This document shows positions 34,491 through 48,025 of a stretch of 64,000 nucleotides of DNA, one piece after another; position 1 is the stretch's first letter, and each line of letters opens with the position of its first letter. The DNA comes from Neonectria sp. B-13 (Eukaryota > Ascomycota > Sordariomycetes > Hypocreales > Nectriaceae). Both the position numbers and the translations under genes were made by a program. Below the pieces are notes generated by a model. That model did not search any database, had not been told where the DNA came from, and was given only the letters and a program-made list of their open reading frames with translations. Location of the stretch: assembly GCA_002682825.1 (NCBI GenBank), contig NOKP01000001.1, positions 2,785,840-2,849,839 of the forward strand, read 5' to 3'.

Positions 34491-37400
34491 ATGTTGGGTG
34501 TCATGGCACAACAAAATGTGAGTCCCTCCGGATTTGCCATATCCTTCTCATTCGCACTTCTCTCGCCCCGGCCTTTTTTCCCTCCCCTTCCCTTCTTGTC
34601 ACTGTCTCATATGAGCCGCGTGCTGTCAAAGCCTGGTCGCGACTGGACCTCGTTCTAACTCATTTCGCAGGACTCCAAAGCTACTGACCCTGACGCCCAG
34701 TCTGTGTCCGAGCCGATGACCACTCAGTCAGGTTCAGATGCCATGGCCAAGGATGCTGGCGGCGACACGGCCTCACCTTACGGGACTCGCTCCCGTAACA
34801 GGAACGGGTCCTCGCGCCCCAACTATGCCGAGGATAGGGACATTGAAGCAGACGTGTATGATTACTACCAGGACAAAAAGGATGGCGACTCCAAGAAGCC
34901 GTCGCGCCAGGCCAGTGCTGCCGCGAATGGCGAGGTGCCCCGGGCCGGTGCCATTTCACGTAAGACTGGCACGGACGACACCCGAGGAGCGCCGCCGCAG
35001 ACCAACTCCAAGGACCAGCACTCGACCGCTTCGAACACTGCGTCCCCAACGGCGCAGCCTTCCAGCGTTTCGCAGCCATCGCGAAAGCGCAAGGCCGCAG
35101 CCCAGTCGGCAGGCCCCAACAGCCAAGTGGCATCGGCCAGCAGCTCGTCTAGAAAGACGGGGACCAGTACTACTACCGCAGCCGCCGCCGCCGCCACCGC
35201 AACCGCAGTCGCTACCACACCTCCAACGGGCATCTCATGGCCCGAAACCAACATGTTGACCTTTGAGAATTGCAAAGCTCGCCCGGACAACCGACGCATG
35301 GTGGCCGACGACGGCACGGTGCTGGAGCCAAATGGTAACGCGCGCAAGGTCCACCACAAATTGAACCGCCGAGCGGGCTAACCAGCGATGCAGATCATGT
35401 GTACCTCGTTTGCGAGCCCCCAGGAGAGCCCTACTACCTGGGGCGCATCATGGAGTTCCTCCACTCGCAAAACGACAACTCCAAACCCGTGGACGCCATC
35501 AGGATCAACTGGTATTACCGTCCCAAGGACATTGGGCGGAAGGCGCCAGACACGCGCATGGTCTTTGCTACAATGCACTCGGACATTAGCCCACTGACGG
35601 CGTTGCGTGGCAAGTGTCACATCCGACACAAGGTTGAGATTGCCAACATGGATGAGTATCGCAAGACGCCCGACAGCTTCTGGTACGAGAAGCTGTATGA
35701 CCGCTACATCCAGAAAAACTACGACCTCATCCCAACGACGAGTATTGTCAACGTGCCCGCCAACGTAAAGAAGGTGCTGGATGAGCGCTGGAAATACGTG
35801 CTAGTTGAGCAGGGGCGTGGCAAGGAGCTCACTAGCGCCGTTAAGCTCTGCAAGAGATGCACCGGCTATTGCGCAAGGTACGTACCACCTGCACTGCCCC
35901 ACGTCCCACCCACGCTGTGGCTGACCACATGCCTCCTAGCAACGACTCGGTTGACTGCGCCGTATGTCAGCACACTTATCATATGAACTGCGTCAAACCA
36001 CCACTGCTGAAGAAGCCGTCGCGTGGCTTTGCTTGGTCCTGTGCCGCGTGCAGTCGCGCGCAGGAGCGGAAGCTGGAGGCCCGCAACACACCCAACATTA
36101 CTGACCCCCATGGCGATGCCGACGACGATGACATGCTGGATGAAGAGGATGAGGACTTGCATTGTGCTGGCACCAGTCGCACCACCCCGAGCGACGAGAA
36201 TTCTCACCATGAAGGCACGGCCGAGCAGATTTATCAGGCGAGTCTGTGGCCCTATAGATACCTGGGCATGCATTGCAAGCCCGTGGACGCCCTCGACTAC
36301 GATGATCGCATTTACCCACGCGCGAGCACCCGAATTGGACCAAGAAACCAGGCGAACGTGGGACCATGGCCTGGCCAAACAGTCCAGTATGTCAAGCCAC
36401 CGGAAACCAAGAAGAACGGCAAGAAGGACACGAAACTGGCCAAGGAGACCCATGCAGCCCTCGAGGCCCAGAAGCTGCAACGCGGGAAAAGGCCGAAGTG
36501 GGTACAAGACATGCCCCCGGGCTATACGGCACGAGGCGATGACCACGATGAAGACGACGTCAATTGTACGGCAACTCGTCTTTGGATGCCACCTCCCAAG
36601 GATGTCATCTCAGAAAAGGAAATCAACCAGTACATGGAGAAAGCGAAAGGGATGGCCAAGGACTTAGACCTCCCCGAGCGGTCAACAAATCTCCAAGACA
36701 TTGCCGCCATCACGTTGTTCGACCATGAATACAACGCAAAGCGCGCGCTTAGTGCTGTGCGAGAAAAGAAAAAGAGTGTTTTCAAGGAGCCTGAATTGAC
36801 ACCCGCAGAGCTGAAGAAATTCGAGGAAGGGGTCATGAAGTATGGCTCAGAACTGCATCTCGTTATGAGGCATGTGAAGTCGTTGCCCCATGGTACGGTC
36901 ACCCGCTTTTATTACACCTGGAAGAAAACAGATCGCGGCAAACAGATCTGGGCAAACTATCCTGGTCGCAAGGGAAAGAAGGAGGCAAAGCGAGCAGAGT
37001 CAGCCGCTAGCAAATTCGCCGACGACGTTGCGGATAATGATGACGATTCTGCATTCGATAATGGCAAAGCTGCAGAAAAGAAGCGAGGATTCATGTGCCA
37101 GTTCTGCTCCACGACCAGCTCCCGACAGTGGCGAAGAGCGCCGAATGCAATGCAAGGCCCAGTGACCGAGACTGGTGTCAAGGCCTCCAACAAAGACAAG
37201 GGCAGTCAATATGTCGTCGCTCTGTGCCGCCGATGTGCCGAGCTTTGGCGCCGATATGCCATTCGATGGGAAGACATGGAAGAAGTGGCAAAGAAGGTCT
37301 CACAAGCTGGCGGAAGGGCCTGGAAGCGCAAGCAAGACGAGGAGCTCCTTAAAGAATTGCAGGCTGCTAAGGAAATGGGCATGATGACACCGGAACGAGC

Positions 37401-39706
37401 GCCGTCCCCGACCAATGCGCCTGCTGTCAGCAACACACAAGAACCGCCCCGAAAGAAGCTCAAGGGAGCACCCCCGGAGAAGGAAGCGGACCCCAGTCAC
37501 TCCGACCCAGGCAGTGTGGCGAGTACCGAAAAACCCAAGAAAAAAGAGAAGACAGCGGAAGTCGTTGCGGCACCCGAACTGCCCAAGGCTCGAGTCCTTC
37601 CTTGCGCCATTTGCGACCAGATGGAGCCCTTGGGAGACCAACATGTATCCTGCCGAGAATGTCGCCTCACGGTGCATCGAAACTGTTATGGCGTGCTGGA
37701 CCATCGCAATCCCGGTAAATGGGTTTGCGACATGTGTGCCAATGACAAGAGTCCACAGGTTTCAATTGTAAGTTGTCCGGCCGCCCATTGCTTCACGTTT
37801 GTTAACACTACAGCAGCAATACAAATGTGTTCTCTGTCCCATTGAGCACACAGAGCATGACTTTGTAGAGCAGCCGAAGCTCACGCACCACAAGAAGAAG
37901 ATGTCAGAGAAAGATCGCGAAAGGGAGCGAGTGGAGGTTTCGAAAGCCCGAAAGGCTGCCGAATATTACCGCAAGAGACAAGAAGAGATGAACCGACCGG
38001 TCAACCCCCGCGAGCCACTGAAAAGGACAGCTGACAACAATTGGGTTCACGTAACCTGTGCTGTTTGGACGCCCGAGGTGAAGTTCGGCAACGCCAAGGC
38101 GCTTGCGCCCTCAGAAGGCATTCCTTCGATTCCGAGGTCGAGATACGATGAGACGTGCCAGGCTTGCAACAAGAAGGACGGTGCTTGCGTTTCGTGCCAC
38201 CATTGCCGTGCACCTCGTATGTTTACGATCCTACTACTGCGATGATGACTTACTAACCGAATTGTAGTCCATGTTGAATGCGCGCGCCAGCAGGGACACG
38301 TCCTTGGTTTCGATATCACACCAGTTAAGAGCTCGCGTCGAGACCAATTTAACATCGTGACTATCAATGGGGAAGTTGGTACGATGTCGGCTGCCGTCTG
38401 GTGCAAGGATCACGTTCCCGCCAAGATCACCGTCCATCGTATGCACGACATTGCTACCGAATCGGGGTTGAATGCTTTGCAACTCTATGTGCAGAATTTC
38501 AAACAGGCCGACCTTACACTCACCGGCACAGTACGCAAGGCGAACCTGATGACGACGGCAGCGAAGATGACTGGGACGCCGACGCAACCTGGCTTGCGAC
38601 GATCCTCCACCACGACCATACCGGCCAACGGCGGATGGAACCACCAGCGCCAGGGTGAGGCAGGGGACGCCGCTTCGGATGCACAACAACCGGGGGATAA
38701 GGTCTGCATCACCTGCGGCATCGATGTCAGTCCGAAGTGGTGGCCCATCGACAACTCGCAAGAACGCGAGCTCACCAACGGACACTATGGCACACTTGGA
38801 AGCGAGGCCCAGAAATTTGTCGAACAGCGAAAGTTCCAATGTCACAAATGTCGCAAGGCCAATAAAACCACAAGACCGCACCCCCCGCGACTTTCACCCC
38901 CCGTCGCGGAAGCACCTCGGCCACCTACCCGCGAGCCCAGCCTGCCAGCTGCAGTGCCGCCGCTTCGAAGCCCACCTCCCCCAATCTCTAGTCACCGAGA
39001 AGCGCATCCAGCTAGCTACGCATGGCCACCACATGTAACCGCTCATTCGGGCCCCCCTCCGATCCAGGCACCACTTCATGCTCCGGACCATGCTCTTGGT
39101 CCCCGGCCAGTGCCGGTTGCTCACGCCTACCCGCCGCCGCCGCCGCCGCAGGCGCCTCAGCCTCAGCCTCAACCTCGAGGCCCCTACGATGGCTGGGGGG
39201 CTCGGCCTGGGAGTCAGCACGGGTCGCCGCCTCGGCACCTGAACGGAGGACCACCGCCTCTTCATAACCCACCACCATCGATTACGAATCTTTCTTCCCT
39301 CCGGCCCCCACCATTGTCGGGCCCTCCGCCGCAGGCGCCAATGCCCGTGGGTCACCAAGTCGGCCATGGACCACAGCCTTATGTGAATGGATTACCTCTA
39401 TCTCCTAGACGGCTAAGTGGACCGGCGCCGCCATCACGATATGCTCACCCGTACCATGGACACACACACCACGGCCCGCCTCCGCATATGCAATCTCCCG
39501 GTATGAGCAATGGAGCACCGCCCCCAAGAAACGATGTATTTGCACAGGGCATGCGCCCACAGAGGACGCCCTTCTCAGGAGGCCCTATTAGCCCACCAGG
39601 CTCGCGGGGTGGGCCGCCACTGGCACACGAGCCACCACGACCACCGGAGAACCGACCAGCAAGTGGAGCGAGTGCCAGCCCTTCTCTGCGAAACTTGCTC
39701 TCTTAG
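34491..39706 (+). CDS. SNT2: SNT2-type BAH/PHD chromatin regulator
   Basis: Six exons, 34491-34517, 34671-35334, 35394-35877, 35940-37767, 37814-38216 and 38268-39706, give 1614 aa. Yeast Snt2 reads H3 tails in the Snt2C complex with Ecm5 and Rpd3 and also acts in histone turnover. In order: a disordered N-terminus with an Ala-run linker; a BAH domain (about 231-380, YLVCEPPGEPYYLGRI onwards); PHD1 (CKRCTGYC, CAVCQHTYHMNC, WSCAAC); an ELM2-like segment; a SANT-type helix set (LKKFEEGVMKYGSELHLV); a GATA-like finger (CQFCSTTSSRQWRR, LCRRCAELW); PHD2 (CAICDQMEPLGDQH to WVCDMC); an extended PHD (CVLC, WVHVTCAVW, CQAC, CVSCHHC, HVEC); a further Cys pair set (CITCGIDVSPKWW, CHKC); and a ~380-residue Pro-rich tail. 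A second in-frame ATG is at 34503. The acceptor before exon 5 is CAGCAG, so Q or QQ is possible there. Confidence 0.95.
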
Positions 39707-40830
39707 GGGGATGCTCGTGTGAGCTGAAGCTTGAATTCGCGTTGCAGAAGGGGAATGGGCGTGTTCCATAGTTGAAGCTCGCTCCACACTTCTCGAATGA
39801 ACACACATACACCCATGCAGGAAGGTAACGGGGCATCTGTAAGAAATGCGATGATGAGGTGGAGGTAACGGCCGGCGGCACAATCTGCACGGACGAAATG
39901 GATAATGGGGGCAACGGGATGGGTAACAGGAAATGGGAGAAAGCAAGCAATGCATTGGTATTAGAGCGGCATTGAACAAAAAGCATTGATGGGATGCATG
40001 GCTTTTTCTGAAGCAGAGGCCGAGGAATTGTTTGTTTCTGCAACGTGGTTAGGCTGGACTGTGATTTGTGTTGATGGAGAGAGAGAGAGAGAGAGAAGCC
40101 AAGGACCTAGATATTAGGGAGTTGTTAGGGCGTGGAAGAAAGAGACAATTTAAAAGGAAAACCAAACTGGTCGAAATACACCACACACGCCATTGCATCT
40201 TGTTATCACTTTGCTACTGCTGCTACGGCCAGTACTTAGTACCGATTTGACGGTATGGAGGCGGAGCGGCCCCATAATTTCGCGGCGAGCCGGTGGGCCC
40301 GAAACTAGCCAACCAAGCTTGATCTATCGCCATGTGGGGAGCCGGTTCATCGGACGGAATGACCCGGAGTACGTACCTGGGTGGCTTCGTCACAGAGGTA
40401 CGTACTCAGTGCCTTGGCAACTAAACAGCGAGATGGCATCGTGGCGTCTCAGCTCTGGGTGGCTCAGCCTCAGCCAAGTTGCAGCAAGTCCGTGTCAGCT
40501 TCCCAACTGCCCATCTTCAACCTTCACTCTGTAATCTTCAATCTACACTTCTTTGCTCCACCTCCGCATTCCGCCTCCGCCATCTTTTCTTCTTCTGCAA
40601 GCGCTCTCAATCTCTTGCCTCGCACGACGACCCAATTGCACCAGCCCGCCCGGAGCTTCGCGATTGCTGTCGCTGTTGTTGCGTCCGTCGAGGCCCCACG
40701 ATTGTCGCTGCTCGCTCACTATTCATCCCGATCCCGAGCTTCCAGCGCTTGGCGATATCCTTGCGGAGACGAATACCACGACGGGATTACGGGACAAGAC
40801 GTCACGACAGCACAACATAAGCTAGCCACC
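39707..40830. other. Tandem spacer and kinase promoter
   Basis: This 1.1 kb spacer contains a GA microsatellite at about 40076-40096 and a CT-rich leader before 40831. The frame running into the kinase from 40381 has no in-frame ATG with family-like sequence before 40831. Confidence 0.55.
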
Positions 40831-42183
40831 ATGGCGCAAGTCCTCCTCGACCTCTTCTACTCCTTCGGGAACTGCCTCAACTGCTTCCCCGGGTCACCCA
40901 CGCTCAAGATCAACAACCGGAACTTCAAGATCTTGCGGCTACTTGGCGAGGTAAGATCCTCGTAGATGCGCGCGGACGCCTGTACAATCCCGTGCCGGAC
41001 CTAGACGCTGACTTTTGCTATCTCAGGGCGGCTTCTCCTACGTCTATCTCGTCGAAGACACTGCCACCCATGAGCTCTTCGCTCTCAAGAAGATCCGCTG
41101 CCCCTTCGGCGCCGAATCCGTCCAGCAGGCCATGCGCGAGGTCGACGCCTACCGCCTCTTCGCCCATGTGCCGACCATCATCTCCGCCATCGACCACTCC
41201 GTCGCTACCGAGCGTGGCGCCGACGAGTCAACCAAGACCGTCTACGTCCTCCTGCCCTACTACAAGCGCGGCAACCTCCAGGACATGATCAACGCCAACC
41301 TAGTAAATCACGACCGCTTCCCCGAGCGCCGCCTCATGCTCCTCTTCTTGGGCGTTTGCAATGCCCTGCGCTCCATGCACGACTACAAACCCGCCGTCGA
41401 GCGCATGGATATGGGTCGTGAGGAGGACCAGCCGCAGAACGATGGTACCGAAGCTGGCAGGAGGATGAATACGAGGGGCAAGAGGACCGAGGAAGAGGAG
41501 GAAGGCGAGCAAGAGAGGCCGCTCATGGAGGCCGAAAACCAGGTCAGCGGTGGCAGGACGACGAATCAGTCCTATGCCCATCGCGATATCAAGCCAGGTA
41601 CGCATGTATCCCCCCATTTGACATCTACGCTCACTAACACTGGACAGGCAACATCATGATTGATGACACCGGGTCCATACCCATCCTCATGGACCTCGGC
41701 TCCGTCGCCATTTCCCCCATTCCCGTCACTTCCCAGTCCGTCGCGCTCCAGATCCAGGACACGGCCGCCGAACACTCCACCATGCCGTACCGCGCCCCGG
41801 AGCTCTTCGACGTCCGCACCGGCGCCGTCGTCGACACAAAGGTCGACATTTGGTCCCTCGGCTGCACCCTCTATGCCTGCCTCGTTGGCAAATCCCCCTT
41901 CGAGATGCGCTCCGACGAGACCGGCGGCACCCTCTCCCTCTGCGTCCTCGGTGGCGACTGGCGCTTCCCCGACGAGGGGCCCCAGGGCGTCAAGCGCTCC
42001 AGCAGCATGCGGCCCCAGCAGCAGCAGCAGGCCAACGCCGCCAACACCATCGAGATCAGCGAGCCCATCCGCGAGGTCGTGCGAAAGTGCCTGCATGTCG
42101 AGCCCGCTGAGCGACCCGATATCAGCGAGCTGATTGAAATGGTCCAGACCGTCATTGAGGAGCTGCCTGACGATGCCAACTAA
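40831..42183 (+). CDS. ENV7: STK16/Env7-type (NAK family) protein kinase
   Basis: Exons 40831-40950, 41027-41597 and 41648-42183 give 408 aa. The yeast relative Env7 is a palmitoylated vacuole-membrane kinase that restrains membrane fusion, and STK16 acts at the Golgi. Seen here: an N-terminal Cys-containing segment (FGNCLNCFPG) suited to acylation; the P-loop GEGGFSYVYLV, created by splicing; the VAIK-type lysine in FALKKI; the catalytic loop YAHRDIKPGNIM, also created by splicing; and DLGS replacing DFGS, as is usual in STK16. Then come APELFD and DIWSLGCTLY. An acidic/charged insert of about 60 residues, with an E run, lies just before HRD. Start chosen at the ACCATGG context matching the family N-terminus. 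High confidence for family, lower for the exact role. Confidence 0.92.
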
Positions 42184-42608
42184 GGGGCATGTTGTTATTG
42201 GTTTCCTTCCTCAGCTTAGGCGAGAGGCTGTGCGACTAGGAGGCGAGATTGTAGGATATTTCATACCATTTTCTTGTCTAGGTAGGTATCTGATTGGGGT
42301 CTATTTTTCTTCACGACTTCACTTAAGTTGACTGGGCTCATTTGTCCATGTCACAGGAAGGGGCAACGGCGTTTTAAGGATGCTTTACCGATAGAGGTAC
42401 TGATTGTACTCAGGTTAACCTTGTTCTAAAAACCATAATGAATTTCTGCCATGTCTCCGTTGATAGCAAGCACTTGTCCATCGCTCGTTCTCGCCCATCA
42501 TTCTGTCCTGTTCGTCCTGTGCCAACCAACATCATTACCCAGAGATCACAACCCAAGCATCACCCGAATCCCAGAGCCGGGGCACACGCATTCGATTTCC
42601 TCATCACT
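42184..42608. other. Convergent 3' spacer
   Basis: 425 bp between the kinase and AMS1 stops. Only 3' UTR-like sequence is seen. Confidence 0.6.
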
Positions 42609-45600
42609 CTACAATTGGATCTTGAACGTTGCCACCTCATACGGTCGGAGCTGAATGGAAAACTTGCCGTCTGCGTACTTGATCTCTTCGAGTTCGTCCT
42701 CCAGGATGTTCGTCTTTGAGACTCGCTTCACATCAAATGTCGTCTCAATGGTGCCCCTACTGTGACCGCCAAGGGATTCGTACACGCGGCAAATGATACT
42801 CTGTCCCTTGTTGACACGCAGGTTTTTATCGAGGCTGATATCCTCGTCATCGTGCCCGCGCTTGATCGTGTCCAAGATCAGGGATCGAGACTCGTCCGTG
42901 TTGACAAGCTTGATGGGTGACGCGGAAAGACTCGCGATAGCCGTCTTTGATCCTGAGAGGAGCTTAAGAGGGTTGTTCAAAACGTAGGCAGCTCTCACTG
43001 TTTCTGATGACAGGCCTCCCTTGTGCGGGAAGATGGCCCAGCGGATAGAATGGCGTCCCATATCTGCATTTGCATCAGGGGCCTTGGGAGACCGAAGCAG
43101 TGACAGGCGCATCACCTTGCCAGCAGTAGCGAACCCGTACTTGCTGTCGTTGAGGATGGAAACTCCATAGTTGTGCTCCGAGAGATCGGCAAAGCGGTGG
43201 CAACACACCTCAAACTTGGCCATGTCCCAGCTGGTGTTGTAGTGAGTTGGTCGCTTGGTAATGCTAAAAGCAGTCTCGTACGAGGCCTCCGTGTTGACAA
43301 TGTCAACGGGGAACTCAACCTTGAGGAACTTTGAGTCCTCATGCCAGTCCACCTCGGCAGAGCAGTCAACCTGCGAAGGCTGGCCCTTAAGCGCCGCAGA
43401 CAGGCTGATGTAGGATTTGAGCGAGCTGTTTGCGCTGATCTTGATGTCCGTCACCAGAGTGATAGAATGAGGCTTCTGCTCATGAATGCTCGTCTTGCCA
43501 TACTCGAGGTGTCTGCGGGTGTCAAGGTGATAAACCTCAACATCCCAGGCCTGCCAGTAGAGAGGAATGTCATCGAAAATGACGAACTTGTTGGCTTTCC
43601 CGCCCTTTTCAATGACCTCACGATCGTTGACCAGGTCACGAAGAGAGGTAATGCAGCCGCCTTCTACGACGACGCGGAGCTGGTCATTTTGCAAAACGAA
43701 GACGTTGCTTGACTCCTCCAGAACCGACACGGCAGGCGTGTCCTCTTGGATCTTGAAGGAACGGAGGGCAATCATCTGCCCGTCACCACAAGCGACGCCC
43801 ACCTCCGTCTCGGAGATCTCAACGAGCTCTTTGCGGTGCCAAGGGAGGGTGTTGATGACGGCAGACTCGTGAAGGCAGTCGGAACTTGTTTCCGATACAT
43901 CAAACAAGCTGTAAAGCTCCTTGAGTAACTTCTTTCCAGTCTTGAATACTTTGGCGTATTCCTGCAAATAGTTAGCAAATGGCTTCTAAATCAAGCATAG
44001 GATGAAGCTCACCTCGTCTGAATCATCGTAGCACATGCCGATGCTGCTTCCGGGAAGACAGTCGTGGAACTGGCAAAGAAGCACAGATTCCCACATGTCG
44101 TCCAGATGTCTGGTGGGGTATTTGTACGATGGATACTTAATCGAGGCAATCGTTGCCAGTTGCTCGATGTCCCGCAACAGAACCTCGGCCTTGCGGTTGT
44201 AGTACTTGTTGTTGGCCTGAGTTGTGTAGGTGCCTCGGTGGAGCTCAAAGTACAGCTCGCCGTACCATGTTGGAAATTCGCCGATCTTGGAGCTCACTCG
44301 ATCGAAGAAGTCATCGACCGTGAGACCAAGCTTGAGCTTGGGAATGCCGCCGATTGTGTTGCTGATGCCAGCACATCGACGGAGCTTCTCAAAGTGCTGC
44401 CAAGTAGGGCCACCACCGCCGTCACCCTTGCCGAAGACAAGGAGAGATGAGCTGTCAACACGCATGGTCTTGTGCTGTGAGATGCTCCTCTTAATGTCGC
44501 CAAAGTTGGCATCCGACGTGTACGTCTCTGACGGGGGCATGTGGCAAATGACCTGGCTGCCATCGGGGCTAACCCACATGAAGGTGGTGTGGGGGAAATT
44601 GTTGATGTTGTTCCAGCTCAGCTTTTGGGTCATGAAGCGGTCCATGCCGGCCAGTCGGCAGAGCTGAGGAAGTTGGCTCGAGTATCCAAATGTGTCAGGT
44701 AGCCAGAAAGTGCGGCAGCGGGAGCCGAACTCGTTCTCAAAGAACCTCTGGCCATAGAAGAACTGGCGAACAAGAGATTCACCGCTGGGCATGTTGGTGT
44801 CGTGTTCAACCCAGCTACCACCGATAGGATGGAATTGGCCCTCCTTCACCTTGGTCTTGACGCGGTCGTAAGCATTGGGATAGTTTTGCTTCAGCCACTT
44901 GAATTGTTGAGCCTGCGAACACGCAAAGTTGGCCTCAGGGTAGCGTTCCATGAGATCACACTGGTTGGTCCAGGACCGGACGACCTTGCGCTTCGTCTCG
45001 GCCCATGGCCACAACCAGCAGCTGTCGATGTGGCAGTGACCAATGCCATAGACAACGGGGTCCTTTCCTACTTCGTAGACCCGGTGAGAATCGACATCGG
45101 GGCCCAGGATGGCTTTGGCGATTTCGCGACACTTGAGGATGGACTCTTGATCGTTGACCTGGAATGTGTTGATAATCTTCATGGCAACGGACAGGGCAGT
45201 GTTCTGCTCAGCCGAGTTCTCTGGAAGTTCTCGAGCGGCGTCGCCGATCTCCCACATGTCTATGTGAAGCATGCGGGCTGGGAGGTTGATGGCGACAATG
45301 TCGGCCTTGGAGAGGGTGAAGTGCCTGTTGGGATCCGGCGGCGCAATGCTAGTCTTACCGTCTGGCGCATTCCCAAACATGCCATTGCAGGCCATTTCAA
45401 TGTAGATGGTGTGCTCCTGTCCGTCGCGGAAGTGCTTGGGGATGATCCACTCGATGCGCTCGCCGGCGCCAGTGAGGCCCTGGATGGGGACACCGTCGTG
45501 GGTCCAGATGGTGCCTTCATTGTTGGCATCCCAGTGAAGCTCAAGGAGCTCCTCGTCAACAAGGTCATCGGGGATGCACAGCACAACCTTGAACCAATGG

Positions 45601-45977
45601 GTAGACCACGAGGGGCCGAAAGAGGTGCCGACTTTGGTTTCTCTGAAGTCATTAGAGACAGCATCGGCAAAGGTCGGGCGGGTTGTTTCTGGGGCATCCC
45701 AGACCCAGAGCTTGACGTGGGGCTTGCCCGAGTATCTGGCATTGTACATGTTCCTGCATTCACCGCGTCAGCATTGGTGCACCGTGAAACCCGGGAGCCG
45801 GGAGCAGGAGGGGAGGCAAATTGAGTCTTACGCCAGCAGATTGACCTTGTCATATTGTCCTGACTTATAGAACTGTTCGATACGGCCTTTCAGGATGTTA
45901 GACTTGGGCACGCCGATGGGCCGGTCGGCCAAGATGGGGTAAGAGCCATGGCCCTTGAGCTCGCCGCCTCCACCCAT
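42609..45977 (-). CDS. AMS1: Vacuolar alpha-mannosidase (GH38)
   Basis: Exons 45977-45832, 45753-44013 and 43961-42609 give 1079 aa (yeast Ams1 1083). Ams1 trims alpha-mannose from free oligosaccharides in the vacuole, reached by the Cvt/autophagy route without a signal peptide, and none is seen here. The catalytic domain shows GIGHCHIDSCWLWPW (metal-binding HxD, about 290-305) and FWLPDTFGYSSQLPQ, whose Asp is the predicted nucleophile. Further conserved blocks are WVEHDTNMPSGESL and FHDCLPGSSIG, just before intron 2. The C-terminal beta domains run to the end (EVATFKIQL). The N-terminal exon encodes the Gly-rich MGGGGELKGHGSYPIL; its join is phase 2 (NLLA to NMYNARY). It is convergent with the kinase gene. 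Confidence 0.96.
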
Positions 45978-48025
45978 AGTATGAGCGTCGAGAGAGTGAC
46001 CGGGAGCGGGAGGTGCAGAACGATTGGAAAGCCGTCGGAGCTTCCCTGAGAGATGTCGACGCTGATTGTCAGGTGACGGGGTATGGCGAGGACAATCGGT
46101 GGAGACCGGGAGGAGGTGGTCGATGAGAGTGTCGTTGGTGTGGCTGTTGTTGACAGACGGGTGAGCTGAGAGTCGAGGCGTGGGACGTGTGACGGGATTG
46201 GATGGAAAGAGGAGAGGGAGGTGTTGCCTGATGATGGGATTGGATGGAATCGGGACTTGGGGATGGAGATGGAGATGGAGATGGAGGGTGGGAATTTTGA
46301 TGGAGAATGTGAGAGTCTAGAGATCTGGGAGACGGGCGCTTTTGTAGAGAACCCGGCGATACACAAGGTCCATGTTTCGGAGAAAGCTCCAGCTCCCTCA
46401 AGGCCCCAAGGCTCAAAGCCTCGAGGCTCATGGCTGCTGCTCAAGGCCAAAACAAGCTCGGCCTCAGCCGCCCTCGGCACCCTGAGAACGGCTGGAGGCT
46501 TGAGTTCCCGTCCGTCACAGGGCCCGGGATGCGATCCCCAGCGGCCCACAAAGGTCCCGTTTAGAGGGGAGCCACAGGGAGCCACAGGGCACCGAGTCCG
46601 GGTGCAGTAGCCCAGCTAACTGCGGCCTAGCCTTGGAGGGGATGGGATCGTGGTGCGGGGAAATGCTCCAAACCATTCCCCAAAGGGATTGATGAATAAG
46701 AGGAATGAATGGGACGGGAACGATTCGATGGAGGCGTTGAAGTACAAAACAACAACGAATCAAAACGTACCTCATCGTAGCTGGCAGAGGCGGCCCAGAA
46801 TGACCGCGATAGAGACAACGAGGGCGAGGAGGAGTACCGTAGCTGGAAAGGATAAAATAAGGGAAACTCTGATGATACCTGACGAATGACTCAAATGAAG
46901 CTCGGCTTGGACCAGAAGAAAAAACAACCCTCGCAAGTTCTGCCCTGGGAGAACAAACTATGTAGATTATGTGATCGGAAAAAGAGGCGGAGGAGAGTCC
47001 AGGGTGGAGGGTCCAGGGCAGACGGCGAGGCGGGAGGACGTGGTAGAGACTGGAGTTGGAGGACGACAAGTTCGGAGACGGGGGGGCTCAAGGCTCACTC
47101 TGTGTTAGTAGTAAGTAGAGTTGGCCGGTCTACTACTTTAAAGTTGTCATCATGGGTAGCCGTTGCCAATGCAAAATGCAAAGACGCTGACGACCTTGGG
47201 CAAGTCTTTCCATTATTCCGCGGGTCAGTGGGGTAAATAGGCAGGTATGATACTGTACGAAGTACGCAGCTTGACTGTATTCTGGGGAGCCATGGGCACC
47301 CAAGTCGTAGTTGCTACTTACTCATGGATGACTTTCTAACGAATTCTGGATGTACAAGGAAAGCAGAACCCCAGCTTGGACATCACCTACCTCGGCGGTT
47401 TCTGGACTTCCAAAAGGGCACCTCCTCATGTCTGTACTACTAAGGTGCGAAAAGAGACTTACATGGCAAGCCTAATCGAACGAAGTCGGCGACAACCACC
47501 ACACTAATTCTTGCGAATATGCTGCACTGGATAGGTACACAGGGGAAACTCAAACACCTCCCGCGAAACCACCCTGATCGACCTCGTCCCAGACTGTCGG
47601 GGCACACAGCTGCCATGGCACCATCCATCCCTCCCTAGAAACAACTCTACAGGCCTGATCCCTGGGCCCAGCCATACGCGTTCATTTATCACACAAGGGG
47701 GGAAAAAGGGGTTCACAACATTGAATAATTTTTATGTGATATTCTTGTTTATTTATAAAAGGGAGGGCGCGTGCCGACTGCATTTGTTATGTACAGGTTC
47801 CTCATGTACTCTGTAGGTAGGTAGGCAAGCTAAGGTCAAAAGGTATCATGGCTATGTGTAAAAAGTGAGATGCTCTGACTCCCATGGGTTTCATGTCTGG
47901 ACCCTACCCGCCTGCAGTTTTGCGCCGGAAAAAAAAAAGACGAAGAGAGAAGAAAGAACACGTGTAGATGGAGTTGCCGCCGTCATTAGTTTCCCAAACC
48001 GTTCCGAAGGAAAGAAGCCAAGTCA
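45978..48025. other. AMS1 promoter and 2 kb spacer
   Basis: This minus-strand tandem spacer has GATGGA hexamer repeats at about 46261-46287, in the presumed AMS1 leader. A 231-codon minus frame (46585-45890) overlaps the leader and has no domain. An AT-rich stretch lies at 47720-47765. GTAGGTAGGTAGGC words lie near 47815. No gene is supported. Confidence 0.5.

Noticed and set aside
44802..45824. 340-codon frame antisense to AMS1
   Set aside because: It is the complement of a conserved catalytic exon, and its composition reflects codon use on the other strand.
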